Source: Acidobacteriota bacterium
Lineage (GTDB): Bacteria; Acidobacteriota; Blastocatellia; Pyrinomonadales; Pyrinomonadaceae
Direction: 5' to 3'
DNA length: 5,810 nt
Assembly: GCA_020199975.1 (NCBI GenBank)
Contig: JAIVJP010000327.1
Coordinates: 1 to 5,810 of the forward strand
The notes beneath the pieces were generated by a model. That model did no database searches. It worked only from the letters and a program-made list of their open reading frames with translations, and was not told the DNA's origin. Below, piece by piece: positions 1 to 5,321 of the stretch. Made by a program: the position numbers and the translations under genes. The stretch's first letter is position 1. Each line of letters starts with the position of its first letter.

Positions 1-173
1 CGATACTGGTCAAACTCCGCTCGAACGTTCTGATCATCTCTAAGAAGCTGCAGCAATTCTGCGCGCAGTTTCGGCTCCTTCTCGTCGCCGACTTCCTCTA
101 CGGGGGATTGCGCGTGCGCTGATAATGCACCCAAGAACATCACTAAGAACATCAGCATGAGTTTTACGCTCAT
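1..173 (-). CDS. Small secreted protein, N-terminal part only (cassette gene)
   Basis: The first 57 codons of a minus-strand gene that runs off the left edge. The start is ATG at 173, preceded by a good Shine-Dalgarno GGAG five bases upstream. The protein begins MSVKLMLMFLVMFLGALSAHAQSP in one-letter form read as a short charged n-region, a hydrophobic stretch of about 14 residues and an AHA-Q signal peptidase I site near residue 21, so export to the periplasm or outside is likely. After cleavage the visible part is acidic and helical (EEVGDEKEPKLRAELL..., then LLRDDQNVRAEFDQY). The ELLxLLxxDQxxR pattern recalls small DUF6624-type proteins, but too little is visible to assign the family. The gene lies about 50 bp from the GTTGAGC core of the attC at 223-317, as expected for a cassette gene reading away from its upstream attC. 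Confidence 0.72.
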   Translation of the reverse strand, partial: MSVKLMLMFLVMFLGALSAHAQSPVEEVGDEKEPKLRAELLQLLRDDQNVRAEFDQY

Positions 174-222
174 ATAGGCTCCATTCAGAGTTAGCAGCGA
201 ATCTTGATGAACGGTCCATAAG

Positions 223-317
223 GCTCAACGCCACGATAAGTCGATTGTTCCTGAAACGTCGGTAATAATTCTCCACAACGCGAAGCTGCCCAACGGTGGG
301 CATCGCGTGCGTTACTA
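223..317 (-). repeat. attC: attC site (degenerate) downstream of the dioxygenase cassette
   Basis: The low-coordinate core is GCTCAAC at 223-229, which read on the minus strand is a good R' box GTTGAGC within GCGTTGAGC. The opposite core is GTTACTA at 311-317, which does not fit GTTRRRY in its last four bases. The arms next to the cores pair: AACGCCACGAT at 227-237 with the region 301-314, leaving unpaired bases. A small inner hairpin GCCCA/TGGGC lies at 288-301. The position between the stop of the dioxygenase gene and the start of the next gene is exactly where an attC belongs. The poor R'' box makes this the weakest of the six sites; a second possible core GCCCAAC is at 288-294. Confidence 0.55.
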
Positions 318-331
318 GGGAGCCACGCCTT

Positions 332-1111
332 TCATGTGCGCTCAAGGCCTCGGAGGATGGCCCGCTCGACCGCACACACATCGCGGTGGTCGCGCAGCGC
401 GAATGGCTGCGGGTGGGCAATCTCCGGTTGTGCAACCACACGTGGCTCGACACCGCGATGCGGCCATGTCGCACGGTGCACGACGAAAGGATGGCAGATG
501 TATACGTCCCCTGCGTGACCGGTTGCAAAAGCGCGCGGACGTTGGAACGTCGAGGCCGGAAGGTCTTGTGCCACGTCGCCTGAGAACACACCAGCCTCGC
601 CATAAGGTGCGAGGATGCGCGGGATATCCAGATGGGATCCCACGATGAGTTCGGTTGGCGCGTCATTGTCACCGACGTCGGTGAAGAGGAACAGTGCCAG
701 GAGCCCGCGGTAGCGACTGTGCACGTTCACCCACCACTTTCCCTCTACGTCATAGCTACCATCGATGTGCCATCCGGAATCCCCCGGATCCTTCGTATTT
801 GGAAACCGCACGGGAATAGTTCCACCGACTCCCTGACGCTGAACCCAACGACCAGGCCCGAGGAGCGCGTCGTACATTGTCCAAAGCGCAGGCGACGTGC
901 CCGCGGCTGCGAATGCTGGCCCGTCAGGACAGTCTAAACGGACGACGGGCTCAGTCCACGTTGCGGGATCGTGCGGATCAACAGATCGCGCACGCAACTC
1001 GCTTTCTATGACGTTGAGGCACGCGTTTACAACTGGCGCTGCGACCGCGCCGCGCACGACGAGAAACCCGTCCGCGCAGAAGTCATCAATAAGAGTCGAC
1101 ATCTCGCTCAT
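332..1111 (-). CDS. Phytanoyl-CoA dioxygenase (PhyH)-like Fe(II)/2-oxoglutarate oxygenase
   Basis: A 259-aa protein of the PhyH superfamily: cytosolic non-haem iron enzymes that hydroxylate or otherwise oxidise small molecules, using 2-oxoglutarate and O2. Features seen: an N-terminal DDFCADGFLVVRGAV segment (about residues 9-24) typical of family openings; the iron ligands H115-x-D117 in GWHIDGSYD; and the distal half HPFVVHRATWPH...EPRVV, with probable third iron ligand H212 and 2-oxoglutarate-binding R224, the normal spacing of about 12 residues. The length is normal for the family and all key residues are present, so it looks active; the substrate cannot be told. The reading frame is open further upstream, but that part runs through the attC core (GTTGGGC, minus strand), so the ATG at 1111, nine bases past the core, is preferred; ATG at 1102 is an alternative. 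No strong Shine-Dalgarno is seen. It is GC-rich compared with neighbouring cassettes. Confidence 0.88.
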   Translation of the reverse strand: MSEMSTLIDDFCADGFLVVRGAVAAPVVNACLNVIESELRARSVDPHDPATWTEPVVRLDCPDGPAFAAAGTSPALWTMYDALLGPGRWVQRQGVGGTIPVRFPNTKDPGDSGWHIDGSYDVEGKWWVNVHSRYRGLLALFLFTDVGDNDAPTELIVGSHLDIPRILAPYGEAGVFSGDVAQDLPASTFQRPRAFATGHAGDVYICHPFVVHRATWPHRGVEPRVVAQPEIAHPQPFALRDHRDVCAVERAILRGLERT

Positions 1112-1119
1112 GTGCTCGT

Positions 1120-1229
1120 GCCCAACGCCTCTGTTCACCTGCGCCGAGCGAAAAACATTTGAGCCACGGCGCGAGGAAGCTACTTGAAAGCCATGCTATC
1201 GAGGCGTCAGGTGGAACAGCTTGTTATGC
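1120..1229 (-). repeat. attC: attC site of the 174-aa protein cassette
   Basis: The cores are GCCCAAC at 1120-1126 (R' box GTTGGGC on the minus strand) and GTTATGC at 1223-1229 (R'' box GCATAAC). The arms are CTGTTCACCTGCGCC at 1131-1145 and a 17-nt arm at 1203-1219; 15 bases pair and the high-coordinate arm has two unpaired bases. These are the extrahelical bases that orient attC recombination, and their placement on the R'' side agrees with minus-strand cassettes. The total length is 110 bp. The stretch 1181-1210 closely resembles part of the attC at 2415-2513. Confidence 0.9.
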
Positions 1230-1257
1230 GCGGTGTACGTAGATCCAGCCGTCCACG

Positions 1258-1782
1258 CTAAACCAGTCTTAGCGGCTTTGTCTTGCTGCCAAAGATCTCT
1301 TCTTCGATCGCTTCCCGTGTTTCCAGACTAGGCTGCCATTTAAATTCGTGCTCGTATCGCTTCTTAGAGAAATGGCTTTGTGCATTTATCACAGAGCTTG
1401 ATCCTGGCTCTGCGATTAGTGAGGGCATCATTCCAATCGCTAATCCCGATTGCCTGTGCCACTCATCTTCATCAATCTGGCCCTTGGAATTGAACTTGAG
1501 AATACCGCAGTCAACGCTCGTGATCGCATTCGGTTTTCTGTTCTGAGTTTCAAGTACGACCAATGCATAACGCATGCTCTGTCCGGCGTATTCTGGAAAA
1601 CGCTCCTTGCTATCGCCCCACAAGCCGTCGAACCGTTTCAGAGAGATTCTCTGCAAGCGATCACCGTCGTTTAGTACAAAGAAAACTCGGAGTCCGATAC
1701 CCATGTCAGTCTTTACTCTAACGATGCTGGTCCTTTTACCTGCATTCTGAAGTCGAAAACTCAGAGCACAGACTGCATGCAT
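1258..1782 (-). CDS. Cassette protein of unknown function, 174 aa
   Basis: An intact minus-strand gene between two attC sites. The start ATG at 1782 is preceded by AAGGAG (1793-1798), ten bases away; a stop lies at 1258, 28 bp before the attC R'' core. I do not recognise the family. No signal peptide or membrane segment is evident. The protein is of mixed character: an N-terminal part rich in basic and hydrophobic residues that looks like beta strands (SIVRVKTDMGIGLRVFFVLND, residues about 19-39), a middle VDCGILKFNSKGQIDEDEW (about 90-108), and a charged C-terminus with EAIEEEIFGSKTKPLRLV. The single-gene cassette layout and clean ribosome site argue for a real gene. Its composition is more AT-rich than the adjacent dioxygenase, consistent with a separate origin. 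Confidence 0.8.
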   Translation of the reverse strand: MHAVCALSFRLQNAGKRTSIVRVKTDMGIGLRVFFVLNDGDRLQRISLKRFDGLWGDSKERFPEYAGQSMRYALVVLETQNRKPNAITSVDCGILKFNSKGQIDEDEWHRQSGLAIGMMPSLIAEPGSSSVINAQSHFSKKRYEHEFKWQPSLETREAIEEEIFGSKTKPLRLV

Positions 1783-1816
1783 GCTCGGGCGTCTCCTTGC
1801 AGATCAACTCAAAAGC

Positions 1817-1908
1817 GCATAACGCCCGGCATCAGCGGCGCGCACGGGCGATTGAAGATAAACAGCAACGTGATTTGCGCGTCCGCTGCATGCCTTAATT
1901 TGTTGGGC
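1817..1908 (-). repeat. attC: attC site of the SnoaL-like cassette
   Basis: The cores are GCATAAC at 1817-1823 (R' box GTTATGC on the minus strand) and GTTGGGC at 1902-1908 (R'' box GCCCAAC). The stem is very strong: 17 bases at 1828-1844 pair with 1876-1894, and the latter arm has two unpaired bases, a classic pair of extrahelical bases. The spacer between R'' core and stem on the minus strand is AAATTAA, the same as in the attC at 4930-4993. Length 92 bp. It lies between the SnoaL-like stop and the start of the 174-aa gene. Confidence 0.93.
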
Positions 1909-1938
1909 GGTGCTGCCGGTAGGATGTCTCTATAAAAG

Positions 1939-2364
1939 CTATTGCGGGATTACGCCAAGCTGAGACAGCATCCCCAGTGCGTCAAACTCACCCCACCGCT
2001 CCGCGATCCTGCCATTATCAATGCGGAGAATATCAATCCCTTTTAATGTGACTTGTTTCCCCGTAGGTGGAATATTCATTAGTTGACCGTTGTGCGTGCC
2101 GCGAGCCGTCCAGCGAACCGCGACCTTATCTTCTTCGACAATGACATCTTCATTCTTAACACGCAGGTCAGGGAAAGCGGCGCGGAATGCGCCGACCATT
2201 TCTTTATACCCATCGAGCCCCGCTCTCTGCCCAGAAACAGGATCATGGTCAACGAAGTCCGACGCAATTATTTCGTCAGCTACGGCTAATTCACCTTTGT
2301 CCCAAAGGTCTTCAGTAAACCGACAGACGATAGTTCTGCCGTTTTCAAATGAGCTTGATGTCAC
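1939..2364 (-). CDS. SnoaL-like / ester cyclase family protein (NTF2 fold)
   Basis: A 141-aa protein of the SnoaL-like polyketide cyclase / ester cyclase family, small alpha+beta-barrel proteins of the NTF2 superfamily. Visible family features, in order: a helical start (RTIVCRFTEDLWDKGELAVADEII), the segment SDFVDHDPVSGQ, then GYKEMVGAFRAAFPDLRVKNEDVIVEEDKVAVRWTARGTHNGQLMNIPPTGKQVTLKGIDILRIDNGRIAERWGEFDALGMLSQLGVIPQ, in short VxWTARGTHxG...PPTGK...GIDILRxxxGxIxExWxxxD. Length and motifs are normal. Many members act on or bind small hydrophobic ligands, but the natural substrate of most is unknown, so a specific reaction should not be assumed. The chosen start is GTG at 2364 because AGGAGG sits seven bases upstream; a start further upstream would place that ribosome site inside the gene. 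It is a single-gene integron cassette. Confidence 0.88.
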   Translation of the reverse strand: MTSSSFENGRTIVCRFTEDLWDKGELAVADEIIASDFVDHDPVSGQRAGLDGYKEMVGAFRAAFPDLRVKNEDVIVEEDKVAVRWTARGTHNGQLMNIPPTGKQVTLKGIDILRIDNGRIAERWGEFDALGMLSQLGVIPQ

Positions 2365-2371
2365 AGATGTT

Positions 2372-2377
2372 CCTCCT
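2372..2377 (-). promoter_or_regulatory. Ribosome binding site deciding a GTG start
   Basis: On the minus strand AGGAGG lies seven bases before GTG at 2364. There is no competing ATG close by, so it fixes the start of the SnoaL-like gene at a GTG codon. Confidence 0.75.
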
Positions 2378-2414
2378 CTCAAGTCCTAACCGAGAAATGT
2401 TCAAGTGTCGAGCC

Positions 2415-2513
2415 GCCCAACGCTGATGGCCTTCAGCTGAGGCACGCGATGACCGTGAAAGATTTACTTGAGAAGCACGCTATCGCGCCGTCAGCAGCAA
2501 GCGCTTGTTGAAC
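2415..2513 (-). repeat. attC: attC site abutting the left end of the insertion element
   Basis: The cores are GCCCAAC at 2415-2421 (R' box GTTGGGC on the minus strand) and GTTGAAC at 2507-2513 (R'' box GTTCAAC, followed by AAGC as in the attC at 1120-1229). GCTGATGGC at 2422-2430, or alternatively 2436-2448, pairs with 2484-2495; the stem is less regular than in the other sites. The inner segment 2465-2494 resembles 1181-1210. The high-coordinate core is shared with the terminal repeat of the IS91-family element, so the R'' box may be partly made of element sequence. Confidence 0.8.
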
Positions 2514-2522
2514 TAAATCCGC
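2507..2522 (+). repeat. Left terminal inverted repeat of the IS91-family element
   Basis: GTTGAACTAAATCCGC matches the reverse complement of 4921-4936 (GTTGAACTGAATCCGC) at 15 of 16 bases. The outer GAAC is one of the tetranucleotides known to be used as insertion targets by IS91. How much of the 16 nt belongs to the element and how much to the attC core is not decidable from one copy. Confidence 0.75.
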
Positions 2523-2534
2523 CTGCGGGCGGAT
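2517..2534. repeat. Subterminal hairpin at the left end of the element
   Basis: ATCCGCC, a four-base loop TGCG, then GGCGGAT: a perfect 7-bp stem starting three bases inside the element end. Hairpins next to the ends are common in single-strand transposing elements, where they mark origin or terminus. The right end has no equally clear equivalent in the same place. Confidence 0.7.
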
Positions 2535-2672
2535 AGATAAAGACACGGATCAATCACTCCCACTTTCCCTTTTCCTCAAGCAGTCAAGGGCTACAGTATT
2601 CCTTCCAGGGAGGACCATGGTGAGTCTCGGCAAAGGGCCACCATCTTTCCCCTCCCCGGAAGGAGATACCGT

Positions 2673-3542
2673 ATGTCACCGTTACAACAACGGATGCTTG
2701 AGGATATGCAATTGCGGGGGCTCTCGGCAAGAACTCAGGAGGCTTACGCGCGGGCCGTGTGGCAACTGGCCCAACATTATCATCGCAGCCCGGACCAACT
2801 CAGCGATGAAGACCTGCGCCAGTACTTTCTTTATCTGGCCAATGAGAAAAAGATAGCCCGGCCCACCGCCACTATCGCGCTCTGTGGCATCAAGTTCTTC
2901 TACGAGCAAACATTGAAACAACCCTGGCCCACGCTGCGTTTTGTGCGACCGCCGCGCGAATGGAGATTGCCGGTGGTGCTGAGCCGGGAAGAAGTACGGC
3001 AGATTCTAGCTGCAGTGCGCATTCCGCTTTATCGCGCTTGTCTGAAGACCATCTATGCCTGCGGCTTGCGCTTGCTGGAAGGCAGCCGGCTACAGGTGCC
3101 AGATGTGGACAGCGCCCGGATGCTCTTGCACATTCACGGCAAGAGCAAGAAGGATCGCTACGTACCGCTGCCCGCGCCCACCCTGCAGTTGCTGCGCGCT
3201 TACTGGCGCACGCATCGTTCACCGCTGTGGTTGTTCCCGGCGCCTACCCGGCACGGTTTGGCGCATAGCCTGGCGCACGATGGTGGCCCCGTTACCCGCA
3301 GCAGTCTGCAGAGTGCGTTCCGCGCGGCGCTCAAACGCAGCGGTATCGCCAAGCGGGCGCATGTGCACACGCTGCGTCATTCCTACGCCACCCATTTGCT
3401 GGAAGCGGGCATCAACCTGCGGCTGATTCAGGAAAACCTGGGCCACCGCAGTCCCCGCACCACGGCCCTCTACACGCATCTGACGCGTGAAGTGCGGGCC
3501 ACCATTACCGACCCGCTCAACCACCTGATGGAAGACCTCTGA
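2673..3542 (+). CDS. IS91-associated tyrosine recombinase (XerC/phage integrase fold)
   Basis: A 289-aa site-specific recombinase of the tyrosine (lambda integrase) family. Residues about 5-85 form the SAM-like core-binding domain; about 100-280 the catalytic domain. The full catalytic set is visible: R133 in ACGLRLLEG, a lysine near K157 in the GKSKKDR beta hairpin, H232 and R235 in HTLRHSYATH, H258 in LGHRS, and nucleophile Y267 in TALYTHL. The extra helix that marks integron integrases between the lysine and the HxxR motif is absent, so this is not IntI. Start ATG at 2673 has AGGAG seven bases upstream. The transposase gene begins 19 bp after the stop, suggesting one transcript. The role of such recombinases in IS91-type elements is not settled; resolving cointegrates or circular forms is a plausible inference. 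Confidence 0.92.
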   Translation: MSPLQQRMLEDMQLRGLSARTQEAYARAVWQLAQHYHRSPDQLSDEDLRQYFLYLANEKKIARPTATIALCGIKFFYEQTLKQPWPTLRFVRPPREWRLPVVLSREEVRQILAAVRIPLYRACLKTIYACGLRLLEGSRLQVPDVDSARMLLHIHGKSKKDRYVPLPAPTLQLLRAYWRTHRSPLWLFPAPTRHGLAHSLAHDGGPVTRSSLQSAFRAALKRSGIAKRAHVHTLRHSYATHLLEAGINLRLIQENLGHRSPRTTALYTHLTREVRATITDPLNHLMEDL

Positions 3543-3561
3543 GCTTTGGCGGAGGTCTGAC

Positions 3562-4662
3562 ATGTTGGAGGTGGCGGAGATCTGCCGTCGCCACGGTGCG
3601 GCCTATTGCGCCCAGCAGCGCCTGCGGCCCAGTCAGCAGCGGGCGCTGCGGGATATCCAGGCTTGTCGCACGGCCTACTTTGGCGGCCATCTGAAACAGT
3701 GCGATCACTGCGGCAGGCAGGTCTATGCCTATCACTCCTGCCGCAATCGTCACTGCCCCAAGTGTCACGCAGACCAGACCGAGCGCTGGCTGGCCCAGCA
3801 GCAAACTCGCTTGTTGCCCTGCAACTACTTTCTCGTCACCTTTACTCTGCCCGCGGAGTTACGCCCGCTGGCCTTTGCTAACCAGAAAAAAGTCTATGGC
3901 TTACTGATGCGCTCGGCTGCTGCCGCTTTGCAGAAACTGGCTTTAGATCCGCGTTACCTGGGCGGGCGGCTCGGGGCCCTGGCCGTGCTGCACACCTGGA
4001 CCAGAGCCATGCTTTATCACCCCCACGTTCATATGCTGGTAATTGGCGGCGGTCTTTCGGCCGACGGTAAAGAGTGGCTGCCAGCAAAACACGCAACCTA
4101 CTTAATGCCGGTCGAGGCGCTCTCTGAGATCTTCCGGGCCAAGTTCTGTGCGGCGCTCAAAAAGGCGGGCTTGCTCAACCAGGTGCCGCGCCCAGTGTGG
4201 CAGAAAGACTGGGTGGTCCACTGCAAAGCGGCGGGCCAGGGTCGCCAGGTGCTCAACTATCTCGCCCGCTACATCTTTCGCGTGGCCGTTAGTAACTCTC
4301 GGTTGGAGCGCTTTGAAAACGGGCAGGTCACTTTTCGTTATCGCGACAACCGCAGCCAGCAACTACACCGCGTTACCCTCCCGGCCCAGAAGTTCATCTA
4401 CCGCTTCCTGCTGCATGTGCTGCCGCGCGGCTGTGCCAAGGTCAGGTATTACGGTATCTGGAGTCCCACCTGTAGGAAGCAACTCGAGCAGGCCCGCACG
4501 CTGCTGAGCACGTCGACGACTACCAATGCCGTCGACTCGGCTCCTAACACTCCGCCCACAGAACAAGCTCTTCAGTCGGCGCCCGCTCGCTGTCCCCTCT
4601 GCGGCATTGGACAGTTGCTCCTTGTTGAAGTGCTGCCGCCGCAACCCAAGGTGCCCCCATGA
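3562..4662 (+). CDS. tnpA: IS91-family HUH (Y2) transposase
   Basis: A 366-aa rolling-circle transposase that nicks single-stranded DNA at the element ends. Seen: an N-terminal zinc-binding domain with C47, C50, C60, C65 and C68 (CDHCG...CRNRHCPKC); the HUH metal-binding motif H155-V-H157 in YHPHVHMLVIGGG; and the tyrosine motif LNYLARY with Y233 and Y237, four residues apart as in the two catalytic tyrosines of IS91. A CPLCG pair (C344, C347) near the C-terminus suggests a second zinc knuckle. The length is near the usual for this branch. ATG at 3562 is preceded by GGAGG six bases upstream. The gene follows the recombinase in the same direction and is probably translated from the same message. 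No frameshift or missing catalytic residue is seen. Confidence 0.94.
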   Translation: MLEVAEICRRHGAAYCAQQRLRPSQQRALRDIQACRTAYFGGHLKQCDHCGRQVYAYHSCRNRHCPKCHADQTERWLAQQQTRLLPCNYFLVTFTLPAELRPLAFANQKKVYGLLMRSAAAALQKLALDPRYLGGRLGALAVLHTWTRAMLYHPHVHMLVIGGGLSADGKEWLPAKHATYLMPVEALSEIFRAKFCAALKKAGLLNQVPRPVWQKDWVVHCKAAGQGRQVLNYLARYIFRVAVSNSRLERFENGQVTFRYRDNRSQQLHRVTLPAQKFIYRFLLHVLPRGCAKVRYYGIWSPTCRKQLEQARTLLSTSTTTNAVDSAPNTPPTEQALQSAPARCPLCGIGQLLLVEVLPPQPKVPP

Positions 4663-4929
4663 TGATGATGGTGATACTCGCTCGAGGTTTGGGTAATCGC
4701 TCAGCGCCTGCTGCAGTCCTTGTATTAATGCGGTGCCCAGCTATTCCTCTGTCTGGCGCTGCTTTTGTGAGGCCAGGGGATCTGCTTTCAGGTGCTGATG
4801 GGGAAAGCCCCGCGCTTCTGGCCGCCTCGAAGCGGCTCAATCCTCCTGCTCAGAAGTAGCAAGCTCGCCACTCACCTCACGCAAAAGCCCATTGAAATTC
4901 CAAATAACGTAACTTGACCCGCGGATTCA
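4663..4929 (+). other. Non-coding right tail of the IS91-family element
   Basis: A 267-bp stretch after the transposase stop. An open frame of 66 codons starts in the ATGATGATGATG run that overlaps the stop, but it has no recognisable protein features and I do not call it. Two short hairpins are visible: GGGG/CCCC with loop AAAG at 4800-4811 and GCCGC/GCGGC at 4821-4836. In IS91 the end beyond the transposase holds the replication origin, so this tail is the likely origin end, ending ...CCCGCGGATTCA just before GTTC. No terminator with a T-run is evident. Confidence 0.6.
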
Positions 4930-4936
4930 GTTCAAC
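4921..4936 (-). repeat. Right terminal inverted repeat of the IS91-family element
   Basis: Read on the minus strand it is GTTGAACTGAATCCGC, matching 2507-2522 at 15 of 16 bases. Its outer seven bases (4930-4936) are at the same time the R' core of the next attC. Confidence 0.75.
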
Positions 4937-4993
4937 CATGGATTTTGTCGCGGCTCGCAGACTCGCGCGACAACAATCCTTAATTTGTTAGAT
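4930..4993 (-). repeat. attC: Compact attC site of the membrane-protein cassette
   Basis: The cores are GTTCAAC at 4930-4936 (R' box GTTGAAC on the minus strand) and GTTAGAT at 4987-4993 (R'' box ATCTAAC). GGATTTTGTCGCG at 4940-4952 pairs with the 14-nt arm 4966-4979, leaving one unpaired base on the high-coordinate arm, and a 13-base loop. At 64 bp it is the shortest of the array and has the same AAATTAA spacer as the attC at 1817-1908. Its R' core coincides with the terminal repeat of the insertion element. Confidence 0.88.
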
Positions 4994-5004
4994 TGCGGTC
5001 TGGA

Positions 5005-5280
5005 TCAATAGGGGAAAAGAAAAGCTAAGAATCCACCGATTGCTCCCGCCCCAACGCTTACTATTATCCATCGAGGAATGCTCCAATTTGAGAGTGGGGA
5101 AATTCGGTTAAAGATCCAGAGTGCTATAAGCCAGGCGAAAAACATTGCGAGACCCACAGAATAATGTAGAGGAAGCCACCTGTGTAGGAAATTTCCTAGG
5201 AGAGGGCCGCAAAGGCCTCCGGCAAAGAATGGCCACCACCGCCAAAATGACTCATCCGATCTTCTGAGCTCTTCTCCCAT
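5005..5280 (-). CDS. Small inner-membrane protein of unknown function, 91 aa
   Basis: An intact cassette gene between two attC sites. The N-terminus MGEELRRSDESFWRWW is charged then aromatic. Hydrophobic stretches at about residues 17-32 (PFFAGGLCGPLLGNFL, weaker), 41-57 (SVGLAMFFAWLIALWIF) and 71-89 (WIIVSVGAGAIGGFLAFLF) suggest two or three membrane helices; the last is rich in glycine and alanine with GxGAxGG spacing that favours helix packing. There is no cleavable signal peptide. The ATG at 5280 has only a weak GGGTG ribosome site nearby. The stop lies 11 bp before the R'' core of its attC. I do not recognise a family; small membrane proteins are frequent in environmental cassettes. Confidence 0.75.
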   Translation of the reverse strand: MGEELRRSDESFWRWWPFFAGGLCGPLLGNFLHRWLPLHYSVGLAMFFAWLIALWIFNRISPLSNWSIPRWIIVSVGAGAIGGFLAFLFPY

Positions 5281-5321
5281 ATAGCACCCAATTCAAAATC
5301 TGGCCACTCGCGATTGGAGCA

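Larger units (their letters stand above)
2514..4929 (+). mobile_element. IS91-family insertion sequence with tyrosine recombinase
   Basis: About 2.4 kb bounded by a near-perfect terminal inverted repeat (element part TRAATCCGC) and flanked by GAAC on the left and GTTC on the right. It carries a tyrosine recombinase gene followed by an IS91-type HUH transposase gene, a gene pair found in a branch of the IS91 family. IS91 elements are thought to move by rolling-circle transposition, with an origin end and a terminus end, target GAAC/CAAG-like tetranucleotides, and make no target duplication; none is seen here. Both genes are uninterrupted, so the element may be active. It lies between two attC core sites with no cassette gene remnant. 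Which end is the replication origin was not determined; in IS91 it is the end beyond the transposase stop. Confidence 0.87.

Noticed and set aside
40..672. A 210-codon minus-strand open frame
   Set aside because: It overlaps the secreted-protein start, an attC and the dioxygenase gene in other frames, and its residues (Arg, Ser, Thr-rich without motifs) look like an out-of-frame reading of GC-rich DNA.
1939..2382. Longer version of the SnoaL-like protein starting at TTG 2382
   Set aside because: It would put the strong AGGAGG ribosome site inside the coding region; the GTG at 2364 is spaced correctly.
2617..2856. A 79-codon plus-strand protein
   Set aside because: Most of it lies inside the recombinase gene in another frame and it has no protein features; only its start region is kept as a possible leader.
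2673..3542. Reading the tyrosine recombinase as the integron integrase IntI
   Set aside because: The IntI-specific extra helix before the HxxR motif is missing, the gene is joined to the IS91 transposase inside terminal repeats, and attC polarity puts intI beyond the right edge.
4659..4859. A 66-codon plus-strand frame overlapping the transposase stop
   Set aside because: It begins in an ATG-repeat run, has no ribosome site of its own that stands out, no recognisable motif, and lies in the tail where the element origin is expected.
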